Assembly: GCA_015680685.1 (NCBI GenBank) | Contig: MNCI01027020.1 | Location: 362,247-405,587 of the forward strand | Length of the DNA: 43,341 nucleotides | DNA from: Gnetum montanum | Lineage: Eukaryota; Streptophyta; Gnetopsida; Gnetales; Gnetaceae | Direction: 5' to 3' | In this document: piece after piece, positions 11,140 to 22,400 of the stretch | Layout: every line of letters begins with the position of its first letter | Position numbering within the stretch: the first letter of the stretch is position 1 | The notes under the pieces: model-generated | Database searches by the model: none | Seen by the model: the letters and a program-made list of their open reading frames with translations, nothing else | Told to the model about the DNA's origin: nothing | Position numbers and translations under genes: made by a program

Positions 11140-13985
11140 CTCTTGAGGAGAGATGACCTCAGACCTAGGTTCAAATCTTTGTTGGCAAGGTGATGTAGGG
11201 TGTGTAATCTTGTTCACCTTCATCTTTGGTGATGAAGGTGTAAATACAAGGGGGAAAGGTGTAGGCTTGGAGATACTTTTGACGATATTCCCTTTCAATG
11301 CCTCGTCCACCAAGTAGGCTTCTCACCTTGTGGGGCGAGGAGGTTTTTTAATGTTGTTGCACGGGATGGGGGTTTTCAAAGATGTTGGCCTCCTAATGAT
11401 GAATGGAGCTAGAGGTGTTAACTAATGGGGTCGCGTGACCTCACCAACAGGTGGTGTAGAGGTAGATGCCCGTGGTGGTACTTTCAGTATGAAGGGCGGC
11501 TGCGAACTTCAACCAACCATTGGTGGTATTGGTGCACTACGCTGAGGCACACGAATCACAAACGGCTGGAAGGGTGGTGTGGGATCATTGTCAATACCAA
11601 TGGCATTGATTGAATAACTGGAATTATTGGCATTGAGGGAATCTATCTAGACATACATAGATTAGTTTTCAGGGTGTACTGGGTTACTTTTATCTAGCAC
11701 CAACTTTCCTAGGTCGATCAATCTTTGGATGTCATCCTGCAATGATAGATAATAATTCATGGTGTGACCACATAGTTGGTGATAGTCACAAAACCTATCT
11801 AGCATAAAACCCCTAGGAACCAGAGGCTCATTGGGTAGGGCCAAAGAGGGATTCCTAAGGAGCTTGCAGTAGCATTGATGTCTCATGTTTGCTTCCTCCA
11901 ACATCTGCTTGTGTTGGATGTATCCCACTGCCAACAGTTGCTTCAGGAGTTCTAAAGGTTTGAGAGGAAGTGGGATGTATTCTGAATGATCTTTGCACTC
12001 GAAGTTGGATTTAGTGTATGCAAATGTCTTAGGCGTAGGTGCGGTAGGTTGTGATGCTTGGCCCGGTTTGGGTGCAGAATCAGCCGCAGGTATGGACAAT
12101 TTCTTGTTATTATTGCTTCCACTATTTCTATGTTTGAGCTTAGCCTCAGATGCCATAGTAGCCACCATGGTTGTTGGGGCCTTACCCTTGTCCTTTTTTG
12201 CAAAGCTATTCTTGTAAGTGATGTAGGTCAGGTCTTTGCTCATTTCAGCTACATCTTGTATGCTTTTCGTCTGAGCGAAAGCTTGGCTAAGAGAGTGTGG
12301 AAGTGAGGTAATATAGTTTGGACTTGATGATGTCATTCAATTCACCCTTAAAGATAGCTAACAAGTGAGCCTCTGCAATGGGCTCACGGACTTTGTTAAG
12401 TTTCAGGTTCCAATTTTGAATGAATTTTTGGACTAGTTCTAGCGAGTCTTGTTTCATGTCCATCAGTTGATCCAGTGTGATTTATGGCTTCATGCTATAT
12501 TTGAAGCATGTCACAAACTAGTTCAAGAGTTCTTCCAAAGTCAAAATGGATGAACATGGTAATGCATGATACCAATCTAGGGCTTTCCTAGCTAGGGACA
12601 TGGCGAAGACGCAAATAATCATATGCGGCCACTGTTGCAATAATAAAGACTTTGACTGAAAAGTAACAAGATGGGTATTGGGATCCCCTTCCTTGTCATA
12701 CTTCGTGAAGTGCGGGAGGGACATCCTGGGTGGTAATATCAAAGTAGGGATTGTAGGGTTAACTAGGTCATCTTGATAAAAGTCCATGACTTGTATCGTA
12801 TCAAACCCAACAGCTTTGAGGTGTTTTACTTCCTCAGTTAAGGTTTGGATGAGCTAAAACACTTGGTCTAGACCCAACGATGTTGTAGATGGCTGAGGGA
12901 TCATAGAGGTAACTCCCACATGTGGTATGGTGGTGGTCGCAATTTGACCCATGGGGGTTGTCGTTGGGACCGCCCCCGCTAAAGGTGTTGTTTGCATTGT
13001 CCACCACTTGGTGGGTGGTAGTGTCAGAGCGGTAATAGCGATTTGAGTTACCGGATAGGTCATTTGAGTTATCAATGGGATAGACCATGGCCCCGTACCG
13101 GGATGTACCATTTGTGGGGTTGGGTAGGCCTAAACCCTAAATGTAGTGAGACATCTGCGATCATTGTAGCATAGACGAAGAAGTGAATGAAGTCCACCAC
13201 ATGGATGGGCCCAGGCCCACCATAGTGGGTGGAATAGATACATAGGTAGGAATCAGCATAGGAGTTATGTGTGGTTGCAAAGTAGGTACAGTATGGATAT
13301 GTGGTAGGGTAGCCATGATAGGTGTGTTACACACCGTGGGAGCATGCTGATAAACAACTTACAGTGGCAGAGTTGCTGCGAGTGCAACTGGCTAATGGGG
13401 ATGATGCACTAGGAATGTAGTATGACTACCCATTGCAATGGCCATTGTAGGATACTGAACTGTAGGCATGATGACAAAGGGCATGGTGATAGACAGTGGG
13501 CTGGCCCAGAAGGACTAGGTAGGTACAATAGGAATGGGGTTGGCCTGACCTCCCTCGTCAGATTGGGAATTGAGTTCGTCCTGTCCATCTTGAAAGGCAT
13601 CATCCTAGTTGGACATTGTGTCTTGTTGCTTCCTAAGCCTAGTCAACTAGATTAGTTGATCTAGAAGCCTTTGGTCCACTTTCGTTAAGGGTAAAGAAAT
13701 GCCTAGGGTAGGAACAAATTCCTCCTTGTTGCAGTAAGCAAACATGAAGTTACATTTTTCTTTAAGTTCATGTAAATCCAAGGATAGATTTACCTATACC
13801 TTTGCACAAAGGAAGCTGTAATACTTGTGTCACTGGTCCAGTCCCTCAGGTTCTTGATTTTGAATTCTGAGAGACTGGCATGCTTCCTACATTGGATTCA
13901 GCCATTGTTCGACACCAGTAGTGCCTTGGACCATGAAGGGCACCTCCACATTGAAGGTGTCAAGATTAGTGGTGGAAGAATCCAT
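11140..13985 (-). pseudogene. gag of element A with proline-rich linker to protease
   Basis: Structural capsid-type protein. I start it at the ATG at 13985 (MDSSTTNLD). An N-terminal half rich in Pro/Thr/Met and broken by stops is followed by the retrotransposon gag core at about 12787-12518 (SLPHFTKYDKEGDPNTHLV, AMSLARKALDWYHALP) and a tail rich in Lys, Ala and Pro. A zinc-knuckle-like motif follows at about 11780 (CDYHQLCGHTMNYY), in which the last expected Cys is Tyr. Downstream, 11650-11140 carries repeats such as PFVIRVP and PFILKVPPR. Frameshifts occur between 13985 and 12336. The homologue in B is 25409-28204. Confidence 0.83.
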
Positions 13986-14059
13986 TGCTAAGCAAGTGAT
14001 TATGCAAAAAAAAAATGCAAAAATTGCAAAAGAACAAAAATATTGAAAAAAGCAATAAA

Positions 14060-14830
14060 AGGTGGCTTTACGTCTTGCCGGATTCCAAAGGAATCGTCGA
14101 GGCGACCGATCTGTATCACACAAAGTGTAAAAAACCACAAAGGGTGTCACATCTATGCCTATTTGTGATGAGGTACAGAGCATGTGCAAGACTACCATAA
14201 GGCAAGTTTAGTTGACAAGAAATCACGAAGGCTTTATATCCCATAGGATCCTAGAGGGACCATCGAGGTGATTGATCTGCACCACACAAGGCATAAAAAA
14301 CCTCAAAGGATGTCATGTTTTCACCTATGCTAGCTAGGGTGCAGAATGCATGTAGGACTACTGTAAAATGTAAAGGAAAGTTAAATCGCCATCGAAAGGC
14401 TTATTATCTGATAGGGTTCTAGAGGAACCGTTGAGACAACCGATCTACACTATACGATGCATAAACAACCACAGATGGGTGTCAAGTCTATGCCAATGCA
14501 AACTAGGGTGTGGAAGGCGTACGAGACTACTGTAAGATGAGCAAATTAACTAGTGACCAAGTAGGTTTTATGTCTCGTAGGATCCCAAAGGGACTGTTAA
14601 GGTGACCAGTTTATACCACATGAGATGGGGTTCAGAACCCATGCAAGACAACCATAGAATGAGCTAGTTAACCAGCGATTAGAGGCCTTATGTTCCATAG
14701 GGTTCCAGAGGAACCGTCGAGGTGATTGATCTGCACCATACAGAGCACAAACAACCGCAAGAGTGTGTCATGTTTACGCTCATGTGTATTAGTGTGTAGA
14801 AGGCTCACAGAGCTACCATGACACATGGAA
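14060..14830 (-). repeat. 166-bp tandem repeats in the element A leader
   Basis: Five diverged copies whose anchor (GGATTCCAAAGGAATC and variants) starts at 14080, 14246, 14414, 14580 and 14700, giving spacings of 166, 168, 166 and 120. Each copy carries GATCTGYACCAC-like and GACTAC-like blocks. The anchor is itself a small dyad: GATTC/GAATC in copy 1 and GGTTC/GAACC in copies 3 and 5 are perfect, which is a compensatory A-T to G-C change. The repeats occupy the untranslated leader between PBS and gag. Confidence 0.75.
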
Positions 14831-14844
14831 AAGGCACCAAAAGG

Positions 14845-14868
14845 CCATCCTTCTAGCACTAGAAAATT
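14845..14868 (-). other. primer binding site remnant of element A
   Basis: Just downstream of the 5' LTR end, the minus strand reads TGCTAGAAGGATGG. It aligns with TGGCTCTAGAAGGAGGG in element B, where TGG sits a few bases after the LTR end as expected for pairing with a tRNA CCA end. I cannot name the tRNA. Confidence 0.5.
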
Positions 14869-16010
14869 GTAGCGATAGAAAACGTCGGTGGCTAGAAGAA
14901 CACTAGGGGTTGGTGGATGCAATAGTTCCAACCCCGTATCTGTGGGAGGGCAGTGTTGGGTGTGTGCAAACACGGGTTGCCCTGAATGGTCTGGTCGATT
15001 AGACAAGGAGTTACATCGGCATCAATATAGCCTTTTGGAATGTAAATAATGCGAAATGCAAGATAATGCTTATAGGTTTTAAATGCTACATGTCGTAGGC
15101 TTGACTTATCTTACTGGCACCACTCAAGTCATCTATGACCATTGGGCCTACAAGACCATTGCGATGCGAACCTGCCATGCAATAACTGTGATCCTACCAT
15201 ACCATACTCACATCGTCAGTGTCTGGGGATGTGTGCCAATGGTCCGATTAGGTGGTGTGCATTGATGTCGCACAACCACATCTTTTCCTTGTTGTGCTTT
15301 GTGATATAGCCTGCTTGGCATAGCGTAGCACTTTTTCACACATCATACTATATGTCACATGCTTGCTACACTACATAGCATAGCGTAGCATAGAAACTTG
15401 CCTTTGTTGCAAGAGCTTTGCTAATTTGCAAATCATTCTCCTACGATGCAATTTTTGCAAACTTTGTTAACTTCACCTTTCGAGCTACCTTTTGTCTCTT
15501 CCGTAGGATTGCTATGCCTTATTACACCATGTAGCTCAGCGTAGAGTAACAGTAAACATGGTTTTCCACTTCCTAATGCAAAGGGACATTACTGCAGAAC
15601 TTGAAATTGGGCGAGGAGAGTGGGTAGTGAAGTCATTACCATGCTATGCTGTGTGACATTGCGTCGCATAGCACTTCGTTCTACCATTGTCTTCTGAAGC
15701 TTGCTATACTACATAGCGTAGCGTAGTATAGCAGGCTTCATAACTTAGAAAAATTACAGAACTATTTCTTGCGCATCCAGGATGCTACCACCGATTCTGC
15801 ACACTGTTTCTGAGTAGGCTACTGGCTATTTAGGCTACTTTGGTGGTCGGGCAAGATGGTACAGGACCTGTCCATGCTCAAAGTAGAAAATTTGCCAAAC
15901 TGGCTGACCTGGACTCAGAATGTTCTTCTCCCGATGAACTACCATAGTGTTGTGCGGATTGTAAGATCCTGGTGAAGTAAGGATGACCTCGCATTTTTTA
16001 GGGTGGTTCA
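14869..16010 (-). repeat. 5' LTR of element A
   Basis: Starts at 16010 (minus TGAACCACCC) and ends at 14869 (minus ...CTACA). It aligns with the 3' LTR through many blocks, e.g. plus GCTACATG, CACTCAAGTCATCTATGA and GATGCGAACCTGCCATG, with many substitutions, so the insertion is old. It contains GCATAGCGTAGC-like repeats and lacks the 778-1363 block of the 3' LTR. Confidence 0.8.
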
Positions 16011-16345
16011 CTAGGGATGGTGATGCTACAAATGTCCTAGAGGGTTTTTTCTTGATGATGTGAACTTCATTCTAGAACTACAGTGTCCCACCCCTTCCTA
16101 CCCAAGAGGTGTGAGTAGGTGATGGAGCCTTGGAAATATTCTTTCTTGCTTATTTGTACGACTATGTATGTTGCATTGTGTATGCTAAATTATGAACCCA
16201 ATTTTAGGTCTTGGTAGATGACATGTTGTGCTAGTTTAAGGTCCTAGAAAACCATGATCCTAGTTTAACATCTAGGTACACCATGATGTGCTAGTTTAAG
16301 GTCTTAGCAGACCATTATGCTAGTTTAATGTTAAAGAGAATAGTG
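16011..16345 (-). mobile_element. remnant of element D with part of its array 3
   Basis: Lies between the 5' LTR of A and the 3' LTR of C. At about 16195-16345 there are five units of the AGTTTA-dyad repeat, one perfect (GGTC/GACC at 16300-16313). The entry CCCAATTTTAGGTCTTGGTAGA is nearly the same as CCCAATTTAAGGTCTCGGTAGA at the start of array 3 of A. This is therefore array 3 of another copy, interrupted by C on one side and A on the other. The 16011-16195 part shows no coding match. Confidence 0.6.
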
Positions 16346-17380
16346 TGTACTATTTGAAATCGTCGGTGTAAGGCTGGAATAAAACGAACACCGAGAGATC
16401 TACACATAGATATAGAAGACCATAACTTCACTTGAGGATGAGCTGGAATAGGCGAAGGTAGAGTACCTTGGGCGGTCCACACGCAGATCAGACAAGGATT
16501 TCCACAATGTATGCCAATATGCAATATGCTGGGTTATGTGTAAATAGCATGATTAATGTAAACCCAAAGCATAAATTTGTGTTAACTTAAACAAAAGAAA
16601 TAAACCAAAATAAATGAAAACTGTGACAAATTTTGAGCAAAAACAAAGTAACTTTATTATCAAATGAGAATTACAGTGCACTGGTCTAGATGCAGTCGTA
16701 GATTTGACACGAGGTGGACAAAAGGCCCTGGTGGATGCTGGAAGATGATGGTGTGCTAGTTTAAACTATAAGCATAGCATGAGGGCTATATGCTCAGCAT
16801 GCAGCGTCAAAGTTAAACATATGGGGGTTCCTACTCTGATTTTCTACTTGTGGATATTCACCTCAGTTGAACTTGATTCAACATGGCTCTAGAAGACCTT
16901 TGCTGATGTACGTTGTGCTGCACGCTGGATGGTGCACGTCGGGCATACATGCTAGGCGTACATGCTGGGCATGCAGGAGGAACATGCTCAACATGTGTAC
17001 TCCAAGGTGCATGATTTCAAGGTCAAAACTCAATTTCCTTGAGCCCATAATGATGTCTAACAATTTCCCTCTCTGTGAGAGTTGATGCCTTGTGAAAATC
17101 TTGCTCTAAAATGCATGTTTCGAGTAGTCTTTAAAGTCACATGCTGGGTGTGCACGTTCAGCATGCACACTGCATACTCAGTGAAAACTAAGTATTTTGA
17201 GCTCAAGATTTGCCAGGTTTAATGTCAAATGTTGCTGTAGTCTTCTATGGATCCCAGGGAACCATTTCTTGGTCAGTTCGACTCCGTTTGAAGCTATCCG
17301 TAAGGCCGTCAAGCTTTAGCCATGTTGGGGAGCATCATGATTTTAGCTTGATTCTAAGCTCAGAATTTTGTGGTGTTTCA
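16346..17380 (-). repeat. 3' LTR of element C
   Basis: Starts at 17380 (minus TGAAACACCACAAAATTC, like B) after a PPT and ends at 16346 (minus ...TAGTACA). The terminal block around 16355-16510 matches the U5 of B (24600-24761) and the solo LTR. Its middle has GCATGC, GTGCAC and GTACATGCTGGGC repeats where B has GCGTATACGC repeats. Confidence 0.8.
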
Positions 17381-17449
17381 TTGGTCCCTCTTTGTTGACG
17401 CTTGGAGGAATTGACCCAAGAATCGTTGACAAAGAAGCACAAAACACCA
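17370..17449 (-). promoter_or_regulatory. PPT and LTR-junction hairpin of element C
   Basis: The PPT is at 17381-17395 (minus ACAAAGAGGGACCAA). The arm 17370-17403 can pair with 17421-17449 (plus AATCGTTGACAAAGAAGCAC, then AAAACACCAT). The loop contains AATTGACCC, equivalent to GTCAATTCC in B. Confidence 0.68.
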
Positions 17450-18490
17450 TAAGCAACTTGGTAAAAATATTATCCTTTAGCACTTGGCTAGATGTCATCA
17501 CACCAGGTTCATTCGTACATGTGATTGGGGGAAATGAAATTTGTAGCTGGATAGGGGGAAGAAATTGTGGAGATTAGGAACCAATCGAGGGATTGTGCAT
17601 GGTGAAGGGGATGCTCTAGTATGTTTATGAGTGATGTTGATCCTTGTCAATAGCCATTGTCTAGCAGACTTGGGACGAAGACATGAGGTGTACATTCTTT
17701 GGCAAGACAAGACTCTTGTTTAGTGTTTAAGAGGACTTGTTGGCACAACCAAAGCCATGTGATGATGTATTGCATTCTTTGGAGGAACAGGGCCTCTATT
17801 TACTGTTAAAGGGAGCCTATTGGTAGAGAGCCAAAGCCATGCAATGAGATGTTACTTGGGCGTTTGAGACATGAGTACCTATTTTTAAGACAACTGCCTT
17901 CTCACCTGGGGCTTATATGGGAAGTGTAAAGGGTCTTGTGTTTCTTTTTGGATTTTCTTCTCTTTGCTCTTTGCTCTTTTGTTCTTTTGTTATTTTTTCT
18001 TCTTCTTTTTTTCTTTTTTTTAGAAAGAGCTTTGATCTTTTACTCATGCTCAAGTGCCATGTTGTGTGTTGCAAATGCTTAAAAGTGTTGCAGTGCGCAA
18101 TGGTGTGCTCAATGTTTTGGGATGCACTGGGTGTGTCCGGGATATGACTGAGTAGAGTATGTTGAGGAATAGATGGGAAATGTACTAGTGGATGGCTTGA
18201 TTAACCTGGTTACATGTGTTAGGAACAATGTGATACCTTGCTACTGTGACAAAGTGCATTCTCGTACGAACACCTTTGACTGTCATCTTGCAAACACAAC
18301 TCCAAGAAGAAAAGAAAACCACGAGTGAGTGAGTAAGATTAGACTTGAACAGCAACTGATGAAGCAAAGAAACTAGATGAGATTCCAAGCACTGAATATG
18401 AATGGTAGCAATGTTGTTAAGATCAACTGGTGATGAGTGAGGCAACGGCTCTGTTGAAGTTTGAATGCAGCTACAGATCGGGAGGCTAGA
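17450..18490 (-). other. 3' untranslated region of element C with internal duplication
   Basis: Non-coding. It holds two imperfect ~72-bp tandem copies at about 17690-17860 (each with CATTCTTTGG...AGG and CCAAAGCCATG), also present in B at 41630-41790. A T-rich stretch at 17940-18025 is low complexity. The part at 18190-18460 matches the window's left edge and 41230-41350. Confidence 0.6.
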
Positions 18491-18499
18491 GATGAAGCT

Positions 18500-18800
18500 G
18501 CCAGTTTATAGTCATAGTGGACTATAATGGGTTAGTTTTATGTCATAACCCATTAGACGGTGCCAGTTTATTGTTGTAGCAGATAGTACACTACTAGTTT
18601 ATAGTCTTGACGGATTGTGAAAAAGCAAACCAGTTTATGGTTGTAGCGGACTCTGGCGAATGAAAATGTGGCAGTTTAAAGTCATACCGAACGGGTTCTA
18701 GTTTATTGTCTTTACAGACAAACTATGGTGCCAGTTTATCATCATAATGTCAGGACGATCTATGGTATCAGTTTATCATCATGATTTCAGGACGATCACA
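18500..18800 (-). repeat. hairpin array 3 of element C
   Basis: About nine units of CAGTTTA plus a dyad. Perfect arms include AGTC/GACT (first unit, near 18513) and TGTC/GACA at 18707-18720. Near-perfect ones use G-T pairs (GGTT/GACT). The last units, CATCAT...AGGACGATC, switch to a longer-loop form like that in B array 3. Confidence 0.75.
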
Positions 18801-18849
18801 TACCTAGGTTTATGCTTAAACGTAGAATGGCTTCAAGTACAAGTGGTTC

Positions 18850-19960
18850 ATTGGGTGTGCAAGCTCATTCCCTTCCATGTCAGCTAGTTTAAATGCTCCA
18901 TTTTCGTATGCTTTGGTGACCATGTAGGGCCCTTCCCAGTTGGCTGCAAACTTGTTTGCATGTTCATGGACCACCTTAAGTACAAGGTCACCTTCTTTGA
19001 TCAGGCGCTTGTGAATGTCATGTTGATGGCATTGTCATTGTTGTTTCTGATGCCACTCGATCTGATCGAGTGCACTTGTGTGTTCCTCCTCCATCGAGTC
19101 CAAGTCAACAATGCGCAAGTCATTATTTTGACCTTTGTCAAGGAGTTCGGAGAGTGTGATCCTTAAGGACGGTACTTGCAACTCCAAAGGTAAAACAACT
19201 TCTCAACCATAACAAGACTACATGGCATTTTACTTGTGGAAGTCTGATACATAGTGCGATAAGCCCATAGTGTGTATACTAACTATTCATGCCATCTTTT
19301 CTTGGTCTGAGTAAGAATCTTTTTGAGCACTATGATGATGATCTTATTTGTAGCTTTGGCTTATCCATTGCTCTGAGGGTAGTAAGGAGATGAAAATGAA
19401 TGTTTGATCCCTAGGCTTTCACAGAAAGTTCTAGTTTCAGCATTGCTGAACTGTGGCCTGTCATCAATGATGATGGTCATCAGAATGCCAAAACAGGTCA
19501 CGATGTTTTCTAGAATGAAGTTGCATATGTGTTTGGATGTGGTCTTTTTAAGGGGAATAGCTTCTACCCATTTTATGAAATATTCTATCCTAGTTATGAT
19601 AAAGCTATGTCCTACCGAAGATGGGGGAGTTATCAGTTTGATAATGTCCAACAACCACTTCTGAAAAGGCAAGGTGATTTGCACTATATGTAGCTCATTT
19701 TGTGGAACATGTATCAAATTGCTATGTTTTTGGCAGATACTGCATGTTTTGACCTTGGAGGAACAATCGTACTTTATGTGTGGCCAATAATAGCCCAAAC
19801 ATCTTATTTTTGTTGCCATTTCTTTGGGCACTATGTGCCCTCCACATAGGCCATCATGTGCTTGCTCGACGATGGTTTGGCCATCAGTGCTACTAACGCA
19901 TGTTAACAAGATGCCTTCATAGGACCGATGACACAACGTGTCACCTACCAATGCATACTA
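18850..19960 (-). pseudogene. integrase of element C
   Basis: The frame is open from 19951 to 19361. The zinc region (HDGLCGGHIVPKEM, GYYWPHI, KTCSICQKH) is intact. The core has LLDIIKLI (first Asp) and IIDDRPQFSN (second Asp). At the third site the codons after SPYYPQSNG read stop-A-K instead of Q-V-E, so the catalytic Glu has become Lys. The tail to about 18850 is frameshifted but still shows GPTW-like GPY remnants. Inactive. Confidence 0.85.
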
Positions 19961-20149
19961 TCAAGAATGTTTTTGTACTACATCCTTTTGTGCATTTTTT
20001 AGATGTTGAGGTGCTTCACCATGTAAAAGGTACTTCTTTATGTCATCGTACCATTCTATAGCCTGCATTGTACTAATGGATGCAATCGGTAATTCATCAG
20101 GAGTATCAGTTATGGGTTTAGTACAATTGATTATAGAACTAGGCAACGT

Positions 20150-20575
20150 GTGGAACATGTTTGGTGATATTTTTAGAGCTAACGTAGCAAGTTCATCTGC
20201 AATGGTGTTATCATTTTTGGAAACATGTTGCACATCTATATTTTCGAATCACTTTAGTAAGTGCTTAGCCAAATCATAGTATGGTTGTAAGTGTTGTGCT
20301 TTGCATACATAAACATTTGTGACTTGATTTAGAACTAATTGTGAGTCACCTCTGACTACCAGTTGTGTGATGTCTGAAGCTAGTGCTACCATGAGACCTC
20401 TAAGAAGACCTTCGTACTCTGCTACGTTGTTGGTACAGTGAAAGTCGAAACGATAAGCAAAGGGTCAGATCTCCCCAGAGGGATAGGTGATGATGGTAGC
20501 AACACTTTCCCCTCGAGAGGTGGATGCTCCATCAAAGTTCAAAATGGCATCATAGTCATTGGGTACTATGTCTAT
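20150..20575 (-). pseudogene. archaeal-type RNase H (aRNH) of element C
   Basis: All four acidic positions are present: NFDGAST, NVAEYEGLL, VRGDSQLV and NTIADELATL. A stop follows TYPSGEI and another change lies near DLAKHLLK. It is 60-70 % similar by eye to the aRNH of B. Position between the classical RNase H and integrase is diagnostic for Tat-clade elements. Confidence 0.82.
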
Positions 20576-20599
20576 TACACTCACATTTTCATTAGGGAA

Positions 20600-22378
20600 T
20601 TCTGGCTCTATCATTGCCTGATCGTGCATTGGTGATGCAGTCATTTGATTTGCTATAGCTTGACCCTTAACTGATGATTGTGCTATGTAGTGTAGGTCAA
20701 ACTCAGCTATCGTGGCTTTCCAACAAGCTATTCTACTTGACTCGTAAATGTTTCCTATGATGGCTCTAAGCACATTATCCTTGCAGATTATATTTACTTG
20801 GTTATGGAAGAGGTAATGTCGCCATTTCTTTAAGGAAAAGACAAGGCCTAGGCATGACCTTTCCACCTCGTTGTACTTCTTCTCATAGGCTACTAATGCA
20901 TGGCTTAAGTAATAAACAGGAAATTCAATTCCATCATCTTGTTTCTGGCAAAGCATAGATACGATTGATAAGTCCGAAGTGGCAAGGTAGATGTAAAATA
21001 GTTTATTGTTCTATGGAGGATAAACTGTTGGTAGCTAAGCCAGTACTGTCTTAATGTTGTCAAAGGCTTCTTGGCACTGCTGATTCCATTCAAAATGGAC
21101 GTTCTTATGCAACAAATGCTGCATAGGACTCAACTTGTCTATCAGTTTCTCTATGAACCATATAATGAATTGTAGTCTACCTTGTAGACCACAAAGTTTG
21201 GTAAGGTTGCTAGGTGGTTTTAAGTTTGTTATGGCCTTAACCTTATCGAGGTCTACTCATATCCCTACTTCCCAAGCTATGAATCCAAGCATTTTTCTTG
21301 TTTTGAATCCAAAGACACATTTCTTTGGGTGAAGTCTCAGCTCATATTTTAAACAATGCTTCAGTACCAAGTCAAGGTCTTGTATGTGTTGTTCTGATGT
21401 CTTTGATTTAACCATGATATCATCCACATAGTCATTGAGCGAGTTCAAGATATAATCACTAAAGATAAATGTCATCACTCTTTGGTATGTAGCACCAACA
21501 TTCTTGAGACCGAATGGCATCATCGTGTAGCAAAAGGTACCCCATGGTGTCATGAAGGTCATCCTAAGTTGATGTTTAGGGTTAATCCGAATCTAGTTAT
21601 ATCCTGAAAAGCCATTCATAAAAGATAACAAGGCATGCCCAATGGTCAAGTCAACCAGTTAATCAATTCTAGGTAGGGGGAAATCATCTTTTATGGTTGC
21701 AACATTGAGGTCCTGAAAGTCAATGCATAGGTGAATGCTTCCGTTCTTCTTTGGGACAATGACCATGTTGGATACCTAGTCAGCATAGTCAACAACCCAA
21801 ATGAAACCAGCCTGATAAATTTGGGTGATTTCATTGCAGACTGCCAATGCTACCTCAGGCTTAACCTTACATGTGTTTTGTTTCACTGGTCTTAATTTTG
21901 GATCGAGTATAATGTTGTGCTAGACTATTCAAGGGTCTAACCTAGGCATATCAGTGTAAGACCAAGAGAATTCTTTTATGTTGTCTTTAAGCACTTGTGC
22001 TATGTCATTGGGTAGTTGCGGGCTTAACAATGTACTTAGTTTCAGGATTTTAACTTCACCATCTAGCATAGTAATGGGGACTTTAGCCAAGGGGTCTTCA
22101 GTGATGCTATCATTTTCTAGGTCCAGATTCTTGGTCATTGTTTCAAAACAATCTAGCATTTGTTGAGTTGATGCCACAAAAATGTCCTTTGTTGTTGAGC
22201 CTAAGTCAATAAACTCCATGTTGATCTCTCGTGTGAACGTTCCGTGCGGTCCATTGATAGATAGTGGTAAGAATAATTTCTTGCTATCCATGAGGTTTTC
22301 TCCTACCAACAAATCATGAGCAGTGTTAATCAGGTGGTTGGTTATTTTTGGATGTAAGTAATTTATGCTTTTATGCAT
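20600..22378 (-). pseudogene. reverse transcriptase and RNase H of element C
   Basis: A single frame with in-frame stops. The pre-RT region (22378-21929) is followed by VSNMVIVPKKN, LCIDFQDLNVATIKDDFPLP, LLSFMNGFSGYN, TFMTPWGTFCYTMMPFGLKN and NDYVDDIMVKS. The first catalytic Asp is Asn here (SFMN instead of SFMD), while YVDD is intact. The thumb and connection (GLQGRLQFI) lead to RNase H with YLATSD, MLCQKQDDG, YYLSHALVAYEKKYNEVERSC and KGQAIANQM. Stops are mainly TAG at expected Gln/Trp codons. Confidence 0.88.
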
Positions 22379-22400
22379 CTAAACTAGACTAAGGTATGCG

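Larger units (their letters stand above)
570..16010 (-). mobile_element. Element A: full-length Tat-clade Ty3/gypsy LTR retrotransposon, decayed
   Basis: Reads on the minus strand from the 5' LTR (16010-14869) to the 3' LTR (2274-570), about 15.4 kb. In element order it contains a leader with 166-bp repeats, gag, protease, array 1, an antisense multi-exon gene, array 2, remnants of RT, RNase H, archaeal-type RNase H and integrase, array 3, a 3' UTR and a PPT. The LTRs end TG...TACA. The flanking pentamers are CTGAG (565-569) and CTAGG (16011-16015), which differ by two G/A changes, so a target duplication is possible but not proven. Pol lacks most of the RT palm, so the copy is inactive. Confidence 0.85.

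Noticed and set aside
11952-12306. Overlapping ORFs on both strands within gag of A
   Set aside because: Shadows of the gag frame; no conserved equivalent in gag of B.
17917-18147. Short plus-strand ORF with a hydrophobic Phe/Ser-rich start
   Set aside because: It comes from a low-complexity T-rich stretch in the 3' UTR of C and has no counterpart in B.
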